From Noviluteimonas gilva (lineage in GTDB: Bacteria > Pseudomonadota > Gammaproteobacteria > Xanthomonadales > Xanthomonadaceae): a stretch of DNA of 64,000 nucleotides. The stretch lies in the NCBI RefSeq assembly GCF_009740395.1, contig NZ_WOXT01000001.1, positions 1,050,464-1,114,463 on the forward strand, written 5' to 3'. The notes under the pieces are model-generated. The model worked only from the letters and a program-made list of their open reading frames with translations, was not told the origin of the DNA and searched no databases. Positions 20,997 to 28,627 of this stretch are shown here, in pieces; within the stretch, counting starts at the first letter, position 1, and every line of letters begins with the position of its first letter. A program made the position numbers and the translations under genes.

Positions 20997-21932
20997 ATGC
21001 ATGTGGTAGGTGACGGCCCCGAGGGCCAGCCGACCGAAGGTGTTGTGACGCTCGACGATATTGCTGACGCGATGGAGCCGAGCGAAGCCGCACCGGAAGA
21101 GTCGGAAGAGGAAGAGGACTCCGGCGAATCCGAAGAGGTTGAAGCCGAAGAAGAAGAGGCCGCAGAGACCGAAGAGGAAGAGGGCGAGGAACCCACTTTC
21201 ACCATCAAGCACGATGGCAAGGAAGTGACCCTCAAGCAGTCCGAATTGGTCGAAATGGCCCAAAAGGGCTTCGACTACAGCACCAAGACGATGGCGCTGG
21301 CGAAGGAACGCGACGAGGCACAAGCCCATCGCGCCCGCGCCGACGAGCTGCGCACGCAGAACGAGCAGTACAGCGAGCAGCAGATCGACCGCTTGACCGC
21401 GATTGCGCACTTCGCGCAGGCGCAGGTTGGCGAGCCGCCCAACATCGCGCTGGCCCAGCAAGACGCCGCGCGCTACCTCGCAGAGAAACACCTGTACGAC
21501 CAGCGACAGGGCCAGTTGCAGCAGGCATTGCAGGCCGTTGAACACCTCAAGTCGGAATCGCAGCGGCAACGCCAAGCGTGGATCGACTCGACTGCCAACG
21601 AGACCGAAGAAGCGCTGCGGAACACCCTTCCCGGCTGGAACGAAACGATGCTGGAGGAGTACGCGAAGTACCTCGGCGGCTACGGGCTCAACCCGCGCAC
21701 CGCTGACGTGGCCTTCGTGCAGAAAGGGCTGTGGGAATTGGCGCACAAGGCCAAGCAGTTCGACGCGATCCAGGCGAAGAAGGCCGAGATCAAGCCGACG
21801 CCCAAGGCCGTCACGAAGGTGGCGAAACCCTCCGCACAAAACCAACCCGGGAAGGTCGCAGAGCGCATGAAGCGCGAAGCCGCCTTCAACAAGAACCCAA
21901 GCCTCGACTCGCTCGCCGAGTTCCTGCGCTAA
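20997..21932 (+). CDS. Capsid scaffolding protein (311 aa)
   Basis: A very acidic first part (residues about 25-65, long Glu runs), helical Gln/Glu-rich middle and a basic C-terminus (about 255-300). It lies directly before the coat gene, as scaffolding proteins do; the basic end would bind coat protein. AAGGA precedes the ATG. Confidence 0.85.
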   Translation: MHVVGDGPEGQPTEGVVTLDDIADAMEPSEAAPEESEEEEDSGESEEVEAEEEEAAETEEEEGEEPTFTIKHDGKEVTLKQSELVEMAQKGFDYSTKTMALAKERDEAQAHRARADELRTQNEQYSEQQIDRLTAIAHFAQAQVGEPPNIALAQQDAARYLAEKHLYDQRQGQLQQALQAVEHLKSESQRQRQAWIDSTANETEEALRNTLPGWNETMLEEYAKYLGGYGLNPRTADVAFVQKGLWELAHKAKQFDAIQAKKAEIKPTPKAVTKVAKPSAQNQPGKVAERMKREAAFNKNPSLDSLAEFLR

Positions 21933-21947
21933 ACAAGGAAGTTCACA

Positions 21948-22931
21948 ATGCCTACCAATATGCTCCAGACCTATACGGTCATCGGCATGAAGGAAGAGGT
22001 TGACGACAAGATCTATCGCGTCAGCCCCGAAGAAACCCCGTTCGTTTCCATGATCGGCCGCCGCTCGGTCGATTCGGTCACGCCCGAATGGCTGCGCGAA
22101 TCGCTGCGCACCCCGGCCGCGAATGCCAAGGTCGAAGGTCTTGACGCGACCTACGCCGCGCAGACGCAGCCCGAACGCCTCAGCAACAAGTGCCAGATCA
22201 TCAGCGACACGCTGTCGGTCACCGGCACCGCTGATCGTGTGGCGAAGTACGGCCGCGACAAGGAAACGGCTCGCCTCAAGGCGAAGAAGATGGTCGAGCT
22301 GAAGAAGGACATTGAGTGGGCGTCCCTCGACAACGGCGCGTTCGTTGCCGGTGACGCTTCGACCGCTCGCCAGATGCGTGGCCTGTACGGCTGGGTCGCC
22401 ACCAACAACGAGCTGGGCGTCGCTGGTTCCCCGGCTGCCCCGGTCATCGCGACCAACACCGCGCCGGTCGCGGGTACGCTGCGTGCGCTGACGGAAGCGG
22501 TCTTCAAGTCGCTGATCCTGAAGGTGTACAACAGCGGCGGCAAGGCCGAAGTGTTCATGGTCAAGCCGACCCACAAGCAGATCGTGTCTGCCTTCACCGG
22601 CAACGTGACGCGCTTCAACGACGTGTCGAGCAAGGCGGTCCGCTTGCAGACCTCGTTCTCGGTCTACGGCCACGACTTCGGCGAGACCAAGATCGTGCCG
22701 AACCGCGTGATGGGCCAGGGCACGACCGTCACCAACGCGGGCCTTGCCAACACCGGCTACCTGATCGACCCCGAGCAGATCGAGCTGGGCGTGCTGCGTC
22801 CGTTCCAGTCGCAGCAGCTGGCGAAGGTGGGCGACGCCGAGAACCACCTGATCCTCACGGAATGCACGCTGATCGTGAAGGAAGAAAAGGCGCTCGGCGC
22901 GTACCGCGACATCACCGCCACGGGCGCGTAA
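21948..22931 (+). CDS. Major capsid protein, SU10/DUF5309 type (327 aa)
   Basis: N-terminal EEVDDKIYRVSPEETPFVSM and the later KPTHKQIVSAFTGN match the SU10-type HK97-fold coat family. It follows scaffold and is followed by a strong terminator. Forms the icosahedral shell. No decoration protein gene is obvious nearby. Confidence 0.92.
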   Translation: MPTNMLQTYTVIGMKEEVDDKIYRVSPEETPFVSMIGRRSVDSVTPEWLRESLRTPAANAKVEGLDATYAAQTQPERLSNKCQIISDTLSVTGTADRVAKYGRDKETARLKAKKMVELKKDIEWASLDNGAFVAGDASTARQMRGLYGWVATNNELGVAGSPAAPVIATNTAPVAGTLRALTEAVFKSLILKVYNSGGKAEVFMVKPTHKQIVSAFTGNVTRFNDVSSKAVRLQTSFSVYGHDFGETKIVPNRVMGQGTTVTNAGLANTGYLIDPEQIELGVLRPFQSQQLAKVGDAENHLILTECTLIVKEEKALGAYRDITATGA

Positions 22932-22953
22932 GCAACACAACTGCGGCAACTCA

Positions 22954-22979
22954 GGGGCGTCCTTCGGGGCGCCCCTTTT
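22954..22979 (+). terminator. Terminator after the coat gene (TTCG loop)
   Basis: A 9-bp stem (GGGGCGTCC with GGGCGCCCC, one T-G pair) closed by a TTCG tetraloop and followed by TTTT. It may set a high coat-to-tail ratio by attenuation. Confidence 0.85.
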
Positions 22980-22994
22980 CTTTTGGAGAGGCGA

Positions 22995-23285
22995 ATGGCT
23001 GGCCGGATCGAATACGACGAGTGGGGCCGGATGGTCATTGTCCACGAGACGAGCGTGGAGGCCGAGAAGGCCGTCATCGAACATTGCAAGACCATGCAGA
23101 ACGAGCGCGCCTTCGGCTCGTCTGAAATGCGCTATCTCGGCGAAGTGACGCCCTTCATGTTGCAGCAGTACTGCGACAAGAACGGCGTGAAGTGGGACGA
23201 GGCGATGCGGAACCCGGAGCATTTTCGCCGGATTCTCAATGACCCCGAAAATTCCTATGCGCGTGTGTGGAAGGGGCGCGTCTGA
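22995..23285 (+). CDS. Small structural-region protein (96 aa)
   Basis: MAGRIEYDEWGRMVIVHETS; predicted mixed fold with a helical C-terminus. GGAGAGG lies before the ATG. Probably a head-completion or assembly helper. Confidence 0.65.
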   Translation: MAGRIEYDEWGRMVIVHETSVEAEKAVIEHCKTMQNERAFGSSEMRYLGEVTPFMLQQYCDKNGVKWDEAMRNPEHFRRILNDPENSYARVWKGRV

Positions 23286-23932
23286 TGCAGTTCGCCTCCT
23301 ACACCGCCTTCCGCAACAGCCTGCTTTGGCTGATCGAAGGCGACGAACTCGCCACGACCTTCAGCCACAACACGGCTGACCTGATTATCGGGCTGGGCGA
23401 GGACCGTGTGTATTCCGGCGACCGCCTGACCCCCGGCCTGCGTGCGTCGTCGATGGTGTCGGACCTGTCCGTCGCCGTGGCGAGCAATGCAGCCGCACTG
23501 CCTGCGGACCTGCTTGAGCTGAAGGAAGTGTTCTTCAGTGGCGAGCCGCCGCTAGAGGTCATTCCGCTGGACCGCCTGCGTGCGCTTGAGGCTGACGGTA
23601 GCTCCACGGGCGCACAGGCGCGTGTATGCGCGCAGGACGGCGACACGCTGCGCTTCTGGCCCGTTGCCTCCGGCACGGCGCTGGGCAGCTACTACGCGAA
23701 GCCTGCGACGTTCGTTGACCTCCCCGACGTGGATTGGGGCGACGCCACGACGCTTGCCCGCTATCCCGCTCTCTTCATCTACGCCGCCCTGTTTGAAGCC
23801 GCGCTGTTCCTCGGCATGGTCGAGAAGGGTGCTGCGTGGGAGACGCGCTATCGGCAGTTGGCTGACGGCGCGAACCATGCCGAAGCGATGCGCGTCTATG
23901 GCGGTAGCCCGCTGCGGATGCGCGCACGATGA
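23285..23932 (+). CDS. Head-tail adaptor candidate (215 aa)
   Basis: It lies between coat and tail hub. The protein begins MQFASYTAFRNSLLWLIEGD, continues with strands and ends in helices containing FIYAALFEAALFLG and RYRQLADGANHAEA, typical of podovirus gp4/gp6-type adaptor rings that bind below the portal. TGATG overlap with the previous gene. Confidence 0.7.
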   Translation: MQFASYTAFRNSLLWLIEGDELATTFSHNTADLIIGLGEDRVYSGDRLTPGLRASSMVSDLSVAVASNAAALPADLLELKEVFFSGEPPLEVIPLDRLRALEADGSSTGAQARVCAQDGDTLRFWPVASGTALGSYYAKPATFVDLPDVDWGDATTLARYPALFIYAALFEAALFLGMVEKGAAWETRYRQLADGANHAEAMRVYGGSPLRMRAR

Positions 23933-26550
23933 AGTGGGTGCCGTTTTCCTTCGGTGGCGGCGCCAACCGCGATGACGTGACGCCGTGGAGTCCGGAAAAC
24001 TGGATCAACTACATGGCGGTCCGTGCCGAGCGCACGGGTGCCTTGTCGCCGGTCATGGCGAAGCAATGCCCTGGCGCCTCGGTGTTCACGGTCTTGCAGG
24101 CCGACAACCCGATTCGCGGGATGCACAACGCCGAAGGCTTGGGCCTGATCGTCTGCGGGCAGACGCTTTACACGATTGCCGTCAATGGCGAAGTCACCGC
24201 ACGCGGCACGATTCCGGGCGTCAACCGGGTGTCCATCTCGCACAACCAGATCACGGGTGGCAACGAGGTTGCCATCGCCAACGGTCTGTCCGGCTATATC
24301 TACAACACCAAGACGCAGACGCTGACGCAGATCACCGACGACGGGTTCAGCGGCGCGAAGGTCTTCGACTTCATCGACGGCTACATGATGGGCGTCGAGT
24401 CCGGTGGGCGCTTCTGGTTCTGGTCGGACCTTGCGTCGGCTGGCTCGTACAACACCATCGACCGCGCCGAAGCCGAAGCGCAACCAGACCGCATCGTCAC
24501 TGGCCGCTCCTCGCACCGCGAGTGGGTCGTGTTCGGCGAGCGATCGACGGAGTTCTACCGCAACACGGGCGCGGCAACGGGCACGTTCCAGCGCGTTGAC
24601 GGTACGGAGCTGGAAATCGGCTGCCCGTCCACGTTCGGCGTCGCGAAACTCGACAACACCCTCTACTTCGTCGGCAACGATGGCTCCGGCTATCGCCTCG
24701 ACGGCTACACGCCGGTTCGCATCACCACGCACGGCATTGAGCAGGCGTGGAGTCGGTGCAGCTTGGCCGACTGCTACAGCTTCACGTTCGAAGACCAAGG
24801 CCACAAGGTCTGGTACGTCACCTTCACCGATGGCCAGACGTGGGGCTACGACGTTGCCACGGGTGAGTGGCACCAGCGTGTGTCCGAAGGCATCGACTTC
24901 TGGCGCATGTCGGACATGATGCGCTGGAACACGGGCTGGATCGCGGGCGACTACGCGAACGGCGCGCTGTACTTCCTCGACTGGAACCTCTGCACCGAAG
25001 GCGACGACGAGCTGATCCGCGAGATCACGCTCCCGCCCATGCACAACGCGGGCAACCGCTTCGGCGTGCCTGCGGTCATGTTTCAGTTCGACTCGGGCAA
25101 GAACAGCGCATCCTTCCCGCCGCCGCGCGTGTGGCTGGCTGCCCTGCGCATCACAGGCGACCTGCCCAACGGCGTCTCCGGGCAGGAAGTCATCTACGCC
25201 TACCAATCCTCCGGCGGCGTGTATCCGCATTCCTTCTCCATCGTCTCTGGCGCGCTTCCTGCGGGCCTGAGCATGGACAGCAGCGGCGTGGTCTCCGGCA
25301 CGCGCACGACGCCTGGCGAATACAACTGGACCGTCCGCGTCACCGACAATCGCGGCGACACGGCCGACCTTGCGGACAACTCCGTCACCGCTGCGGGTCT
25401 GTCGCTTACGGGTGACGTGCCGGACGGCACCATCGGCACGGTCATCTCGACGCAATACACGGCCTCCGGTGGCGTTGGCCCGTACACCTACGCCATCCAG
25501 AGCGGCACGCTGCCTGCGGGCACGTCCATGAGTTCTGGCGGCCTCGTGACGGGTACGTACACCACGGCCTCGTCGAACTCGTGGACCGTGCGCGCGACCG
25601 ATAGCGCGGCGCAGACCGTGGATCTTGCCGACACGGCAGACGTAGGCGGCCTGATCATCAATTGGGAAGCCAAGAGCCCCGTCGCGACGCTTGCCATGTA
25701 CTCGTCGCACATCGACGGCGACACCATCGCGATTGGTCACGACAACAACCGCGTGTCGTACTCGACGGATCGCGGCGATACGTGGACGATCAACCACGCG
25801 GCGCACTCGTCCACTGCCGACATCACCGGCATCGTCAAGTTCCTTGGCGATTGGTACGTCTTCGGCTCGTGGAGCGGCGTGGGCCGCATGGCGAAAGGCA
25901 CGCTTGGCGCATTCGTCCCGCAGACGATCACGTGGGAGCCTGGCCGCCTCGGCCAGTCCGCCTTCGTCATCGGTGGCGCCCTGTATGTCGCGGAGCATCG
26001 CGGCACCTCGGGCAACCTCAAGCTGCGCAAGTCGCTGGACGGCACGTCATTCGCAGCCATCGACACGGGCATCGCGCCAAGCGCGAACAACGTCAGCATT
26101 TGCTCGCACGCCGAGACCTCGGATGGTTGGCACCTGTTTGGCACGACCAACGGGAAGTTGCTGCGCACCAACGACTTCAGCACGTTCACCAGCATTTCGA
26201 TGGGCCTTACCAGCTCCATCTCGGTGGCGGCGCTCGGCACGACCGTGCTGGTGGGCGGCTTGGTTGGCTCTGTTCAACACGTCGCACGCTCGACCAACAG
26301 CGGTTCCTCGTTCGCAACGCCGTATTCGGGCGGGAACAAGGTGCTGGCGAACGGCTACCACTTCATCGCGGGGCTTGGCTCCGGGGTCAACACCTCGCCG
26401 GATGGCACCAGCGGCTCGTGGACGAATCAGCTCACCACGCTGAACCTCGGCAACGGCGTCTATGCGGGCGGCGCGAACGGCTACGCCACGGGCGACCTCG
26501 CGTGCTTCGGCACCTCCACAACGTATGTCTACGTGGGTGACGTTTCGTGA
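23929..26550 (+). CDS. P22 gp10-like tail hub fused to Ig-like and propeller domains (873 aa)
   Basis: Residues 1 to about 395 resemble the packaged-DNA-stabilisation protein gp10: WSPENWINYMA, a mid-part SSHREWVVFGERSTEFYRN, and GIEQAWSR. This is a tail hub that plugs the portal. From about 404 two Ig-like repeats follow (RITGDLPNGVSGQ and SLTGDVPDGTIG starts, about 85 residues each). Residues 575-873 form a BNR/sialidase-like propeller with repeated strands. Usual gp10 proteins are about 450-500 aa, and the expected gp10 C-terminus is found in the next gene instead. Confidence 0.8.
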   Translation: MKWVPFSFGGGANRDDVTPWSPENWINYMAVRAERTGALSPVMAKQCPGASVFTVLQADNPIRGMHNAEGLGLIVCGQTLYTIAVNGEVTARGTIPGVNRVSISHNQITGGNEVAIANGLSGYIYNTKTQTLTQITDDGFSGAKVFDFIDGYMMGVESGGRFWFWSDLASAGSYNTIDRAEAEAQPDRIVTGRSSHREWVVFGERSTEFYRNTGAATGTFQRVDGTELEIGCPSTFGVAKLDNTLYFVGNDGSGYRLDGYTPVRITTHGIEQAWSRCSLADCYSFTFEDQGHKVWYVTFTDGQTWGYDVATGEWHQRVSEGIDFWRMSDMMRWNTGWIAGDYANGALYFLDWNLCTEGDDELIREITLPPMHNAGNRFGVPAVMFQFDSGKNSASFPPPRVWLAALRITGDLPNGVSGQEVIYAYQSSGGVYPHSFSIVSGALPAGLSMDSSGVVSGTRTTPGEYNWTVRVTDNRGDTADLADNSVTAAGLSLTGDVPDGTIGTVISTQYTASGGVGPYTYAIQSGTLPAGTSMSSGGLVTGTYTTASSNSWTVRATDSAAQTVDLADTADVGGLIINWEAKSPVATLAMYSSHIDGDTIAIGHDNNRVSYSTDRGDTWTINHAAHSSTADITGIVKFLGDWYVFGSWSGVGRMAKGTLGAFVPQTITWEPGRLGQSAFVIGGALYVAEHRGTSGNLKLRKSLDGTSFAAIDTGIAPSANNVSICSHAETSDGWHLFGTTNGKLLRTNDFSTFTSISMGLTSSISVAALGTTVLVGGLVGSVQHVARSTNSGSSFATPYSGGNKVLANGYHFIAGLGSGVNTSPDGTSGSWTNQLTTLNLGNGVYAGGANGYATGDLACFGTSTTYVYVGDVS

Positions 26551-26762
26551 ACCAGATCGAAGTGTCGGTTAGCAAGAATGGCGGCCACACCTTCAGCGAT
26601 CCGCGCCTTGTTGCAGCGGGTGAGACGGGCGAGTTCGTCAAGCGCCTGATTCTGCGTCGCTGGGGCATCGGACACCACATCGTGTTTAAGATTCGGGTGA
26701 CGGGCGACTTCCGCGCCAACCTGATGGCTGCCTACATGCAGACGGAGCCTGCGGGTCAGTGA
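26547..26762 (+). CDS. Detached C-terminal segment of the gp10-like hub (71 aa)
   Basis: GTG 26547 overlaps the hub TGA. The product has the pattern I expect at the end of gp10-type proteins: VSVSKNGGHTFSDPR, LILRRWGIGHH, VFKIRVTGDFRANLMAAY. It therefore looks like the original hub C-terminus, separated when the Ig/propeller module entered, and now translated as its own chain by stop-start coupling. Confidence 0.7.
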   Translation: MNQIEVSVSKNGGHTFSDPRLVAAGETGEFVKRLILRRWGIGHHIVFKIRVTGDFRANLMAAYMQTEPAGQ

Positions 26763-27304
26763 AGCCCATCCAGCTTGTCGCCTCCGGCTGGGACGTTGGC
26801 CCGCTGCAAGGGCAGTTGGACGCGCATCCCGAGCTGTGGGACGAGCATCGCCAGCGCACGACGATCTACGAAGGTCCGCATGGTGACGTGTCGGACGTGT
26901 GGTGCCGCTACAACGACTTCGGCAACTTCACGGGCGACATGGCGGCGTTCAACGAGCCGCACGCAAGCGTGTGGTATCCGAGCATCACGAAGATCCCCGC
27001 CGCGTGGTCACTCGCGCGCAAGGTGCAGCGCTTCGCCAAGGCTGAAAAGCTGGGCGGCGTGCTTCTCACGCGGATTCGTCCGGGCGGCCAGGTGAAGCCG
27101 CACATCGACTCGGGCTGGCACGCCTCGCATTACCGCAAGTTCTGCGTGTCGATCAAGGCCGACCACAACCAAGCCTTCTGCTTCGACGATTGCGAGCTGC
27201 GCACCGTGGACGGTGACGTGTTTGAGTTCCGCAACGATGTGACGCATTGGGTACCGAATCAGTCGGCCCGTGAGCGGATTTCGTTAATCGTTTGCGTTCG
27301 GTGA
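26759..27304 (+). CDS. Aspartyl/asparaginyl beta-hydroxylase-like dioxygenase (181 aa)
   Basis: GTG start overlapping the previous stop. The double-stranded beta-helix carries KPHIDSGWHA (Fe ligands His and Asp, about residues 119-121), RKFCVSIKA, and a distal THWVPNQSARERISLIV with the third His and the Arg that binds 2-oxoglutarate. This matches the PF05118 family. Inside a tail operon its substrate may be a virion or host protein; unknown. Confidence 0.85.
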   Translation: MKPIQLVASGWDVGPLQGQLDAHPELWDEHRQRTTIYEGPHGDVSDVWCRYNDFGNFTGDMAAFNEPHASVWYPSITKIPAAWSLARKVQRFAKAEKLGGVLLTRIRPGGQVKPHIDSGWHASHYRKFCVSIKADHNQAFCFDDCELRTVDGDVFEFRNDVTHWVPNQSARERISLIVCVR

Positions 27305-27457
27305 CTTGAAAACCACGAACGGCACGCGGTCGTCAGGAAGCTCAAAAAGCGCCCCGTCGCTCATGCGGATTACGTAGTCGCGTGTGCCAGTTCCACAGGC
27401 GACTTGGATCGTCCAGAACTCGCCGGACTTCTTGGCAACAAAGTCGGGTTCAGACAT
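27284..27457 (-). CDS. Antisense moron gene (57 aa)
   Basis: Fills the only large gap between tail genes and runs against them. ATG 27457 has ACGGGGAA upstream. Product MSEPDFVAKKSGEFWTIQVA, then TRDYVIRMSDGALFELPDD, strand-rich. On the same strand a perfect TTGACA (27520-27515) and TACACT (about 27494-27489) suggest its own promoter, though the 20-base spacer is long. Possibly expressed in the lysogen. Confidence 0.55.
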   Translation of the reverse strand: MSEPDFVAKKSGEFWTIQVACGTGTRDYVIRMSDGALFELPDDRVPFVVFKSPNAND

Positions 27458-27513
27458 TGCGGTTCCCCGTGAAAGCCATGCTGGCAAAAGTGTACCTGAG
27501 GGCGGTTTAGCGA

Positions 27514-28023
27514 ATGTCAAGTGTTGATTTCATCGTGCTGGGCCTTCCGCGCTCAGGCACGACATGGCTCGCAAACTGGCTGACCACCGACCGCACGCTC
27601 TGCCTGCACGACCCGTTCGCCAAGCAGCTTCCCGAGCATTGGGAAGGCGGCACGAAGCGTCTCGGGATCAGCTGCACGGGCGCCTACCTCATGCCGAAGT
27701 GGCTGGAGCAGTTCGACTGCCCCGTCGCGATCATCGAACGCGATGCGGACGAGTGCGACAAGTGCCTCAAGAAGCTGGGGCTTCCCAGCACGAACGGCAT
27801 CCGTGGCGCGTTTGCGAAGGCCAAGGGCAAGCGCTGGACATTCGCTGACCTCTGGAACGAGGACAAGGCGAAAGAGATTTGGTCGCACCTGTTGCCGGGG
27901 ATTCCCTTCGACAGTGCGCGCTACCGCTTGCTGCGTGAGATGCGAATTGAACCGCGCGACTACGGGATGGACCCGGTAGTCGTACATGAACTGATGGAAC
28001 GCGGCTGGCTTCAGCCGGAATAA
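27514..28023 (+). CDS. Sulfotransferase-like P-loop protein (169 aa)
   Basis: The N-terminal VLGLPRSGTTWLANWL (about residues 8-23) is the 5'-phosphosulfate-binding loop of PAPS-dependent sulfotransferases. The protein is short (usual enzymes 250-300 aa) and the 3'-phosphate element is not obvious, though VAIIERDADECDKC could form the next strand. A P-loop kinase is the other option. GAGGG precedes the ATG. Confidence 0.7.
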   Translation: MSSVDFIVLGLPRSGTTWLANWLTTDRTLCLHDPFAKQLPEHWEGGTKRLGISCTGAYLMPKWLEQFDCPVAIIERDADECDKCLKKLGLPSTNGIRGAFAKAKGKRWTFADLWNEDKAKEIWSHLLPGIPFDSARYRLLREMRIEPRDYGMDPVVVHELMERGWLQPE

Positions 28024-28036
28024 GGGAGAGGCAAGG

Positions 28037-28627
28037 ATGCCTTGGGGCGTAATTGCAGGTGCCGTCATCGGCGCGGTCGGCTCAAACATGGCCGCAAAAA
28101 AGGGTGCGGATGCGTCGAGCGACGCCACGTACATGAACATTTGGTACCAGCAGCAGCGCGATGCGCAGAACCGCGCGGACAACCTGCCGTTCATGCAGTC
28201 TGCTTATGGCGCGCTGGGTCGTCAGAACGACTTCCTCAACGGCGACTACTCGGGCTTTATGAACTCGCCCGATTACAAGTTTCGCTTCGATCAGGGGATG
28301 CAGGGCCTGGATCGCAGTGCGGCTGCGCGTGGTGGCCTGTACTCGGGCGGTCACACGGCCGACACGATCCAATACGGGCAAGGCATGGCCGCGCAGGGCA
28401 TGAACGACTATTGGGCCAAGCTCGCGGGGCAGGCGGGGCAGGGCTATCAAGCCGTCGCCAACGTCGGCCAGATGGGGCAGCAAGGCGCCAACGCTGTTGG
28501 CAACGCGATCATGCAGAACGGTGCGAATCGCGCTTCGTCCTACGCACAGCAGGGCCAGAACTGGCAGCAGACCGCTGGTGCGCTCGGTAACGCCTTCACC
28601 TACTGGAACAGCAACCGGGGCTCCTAA
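28037..28627 (+). CDS. Ejection / internal virion protein 1 (196 aa)
   Basis: Hydrophobic glycine-rich start (WGVIAGAVIGAVGSNMAA) and a Gln/Ala/Gly-rich helical body with SPDYKFRFDQGMQGLDRSAA, the conserved core of gp7/DNA-transfer-type proteins of P22-like phages. First of three ejection genes; delivered into the host envelope ahead of the DNA. Confidence 0.78.
   Translation: MPWGVIAGAVIGAVGSNMAAKKGADASSDATYMNIWYQQQRDAQNRADNLPFMQSAYGALGRQNDFLNGDYSGFMNSPDYKFRFDQGMQGLDRSAAARGGLYSGGHTADTIQYGQGMAAQGMNDYWAKLAGQAGQGYQAVANVGQMGQQGANAVGNAIMQNGANRASSYAQQGQNWQQTAGALGNAFTYWNSNRGS

Noticed and set aside
20907-23222. Open frame of 771 codons on the minus strand across scaffold and coat genes
   Set aside because: It mirrors the codon pattern of the plus-strand genes in GC-rich DNA, has composition unlike a folded protein and conflicts with clear scaffold and coat genes.
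26530-26560. Programmed ribosomal frameshift joining the hub gene with 26547-26762
   Set aside because: No slippery heptamer lies at the overlap; a GTGA stop-start coupling is simpler, although a relic of an ancestral single frame is likely.
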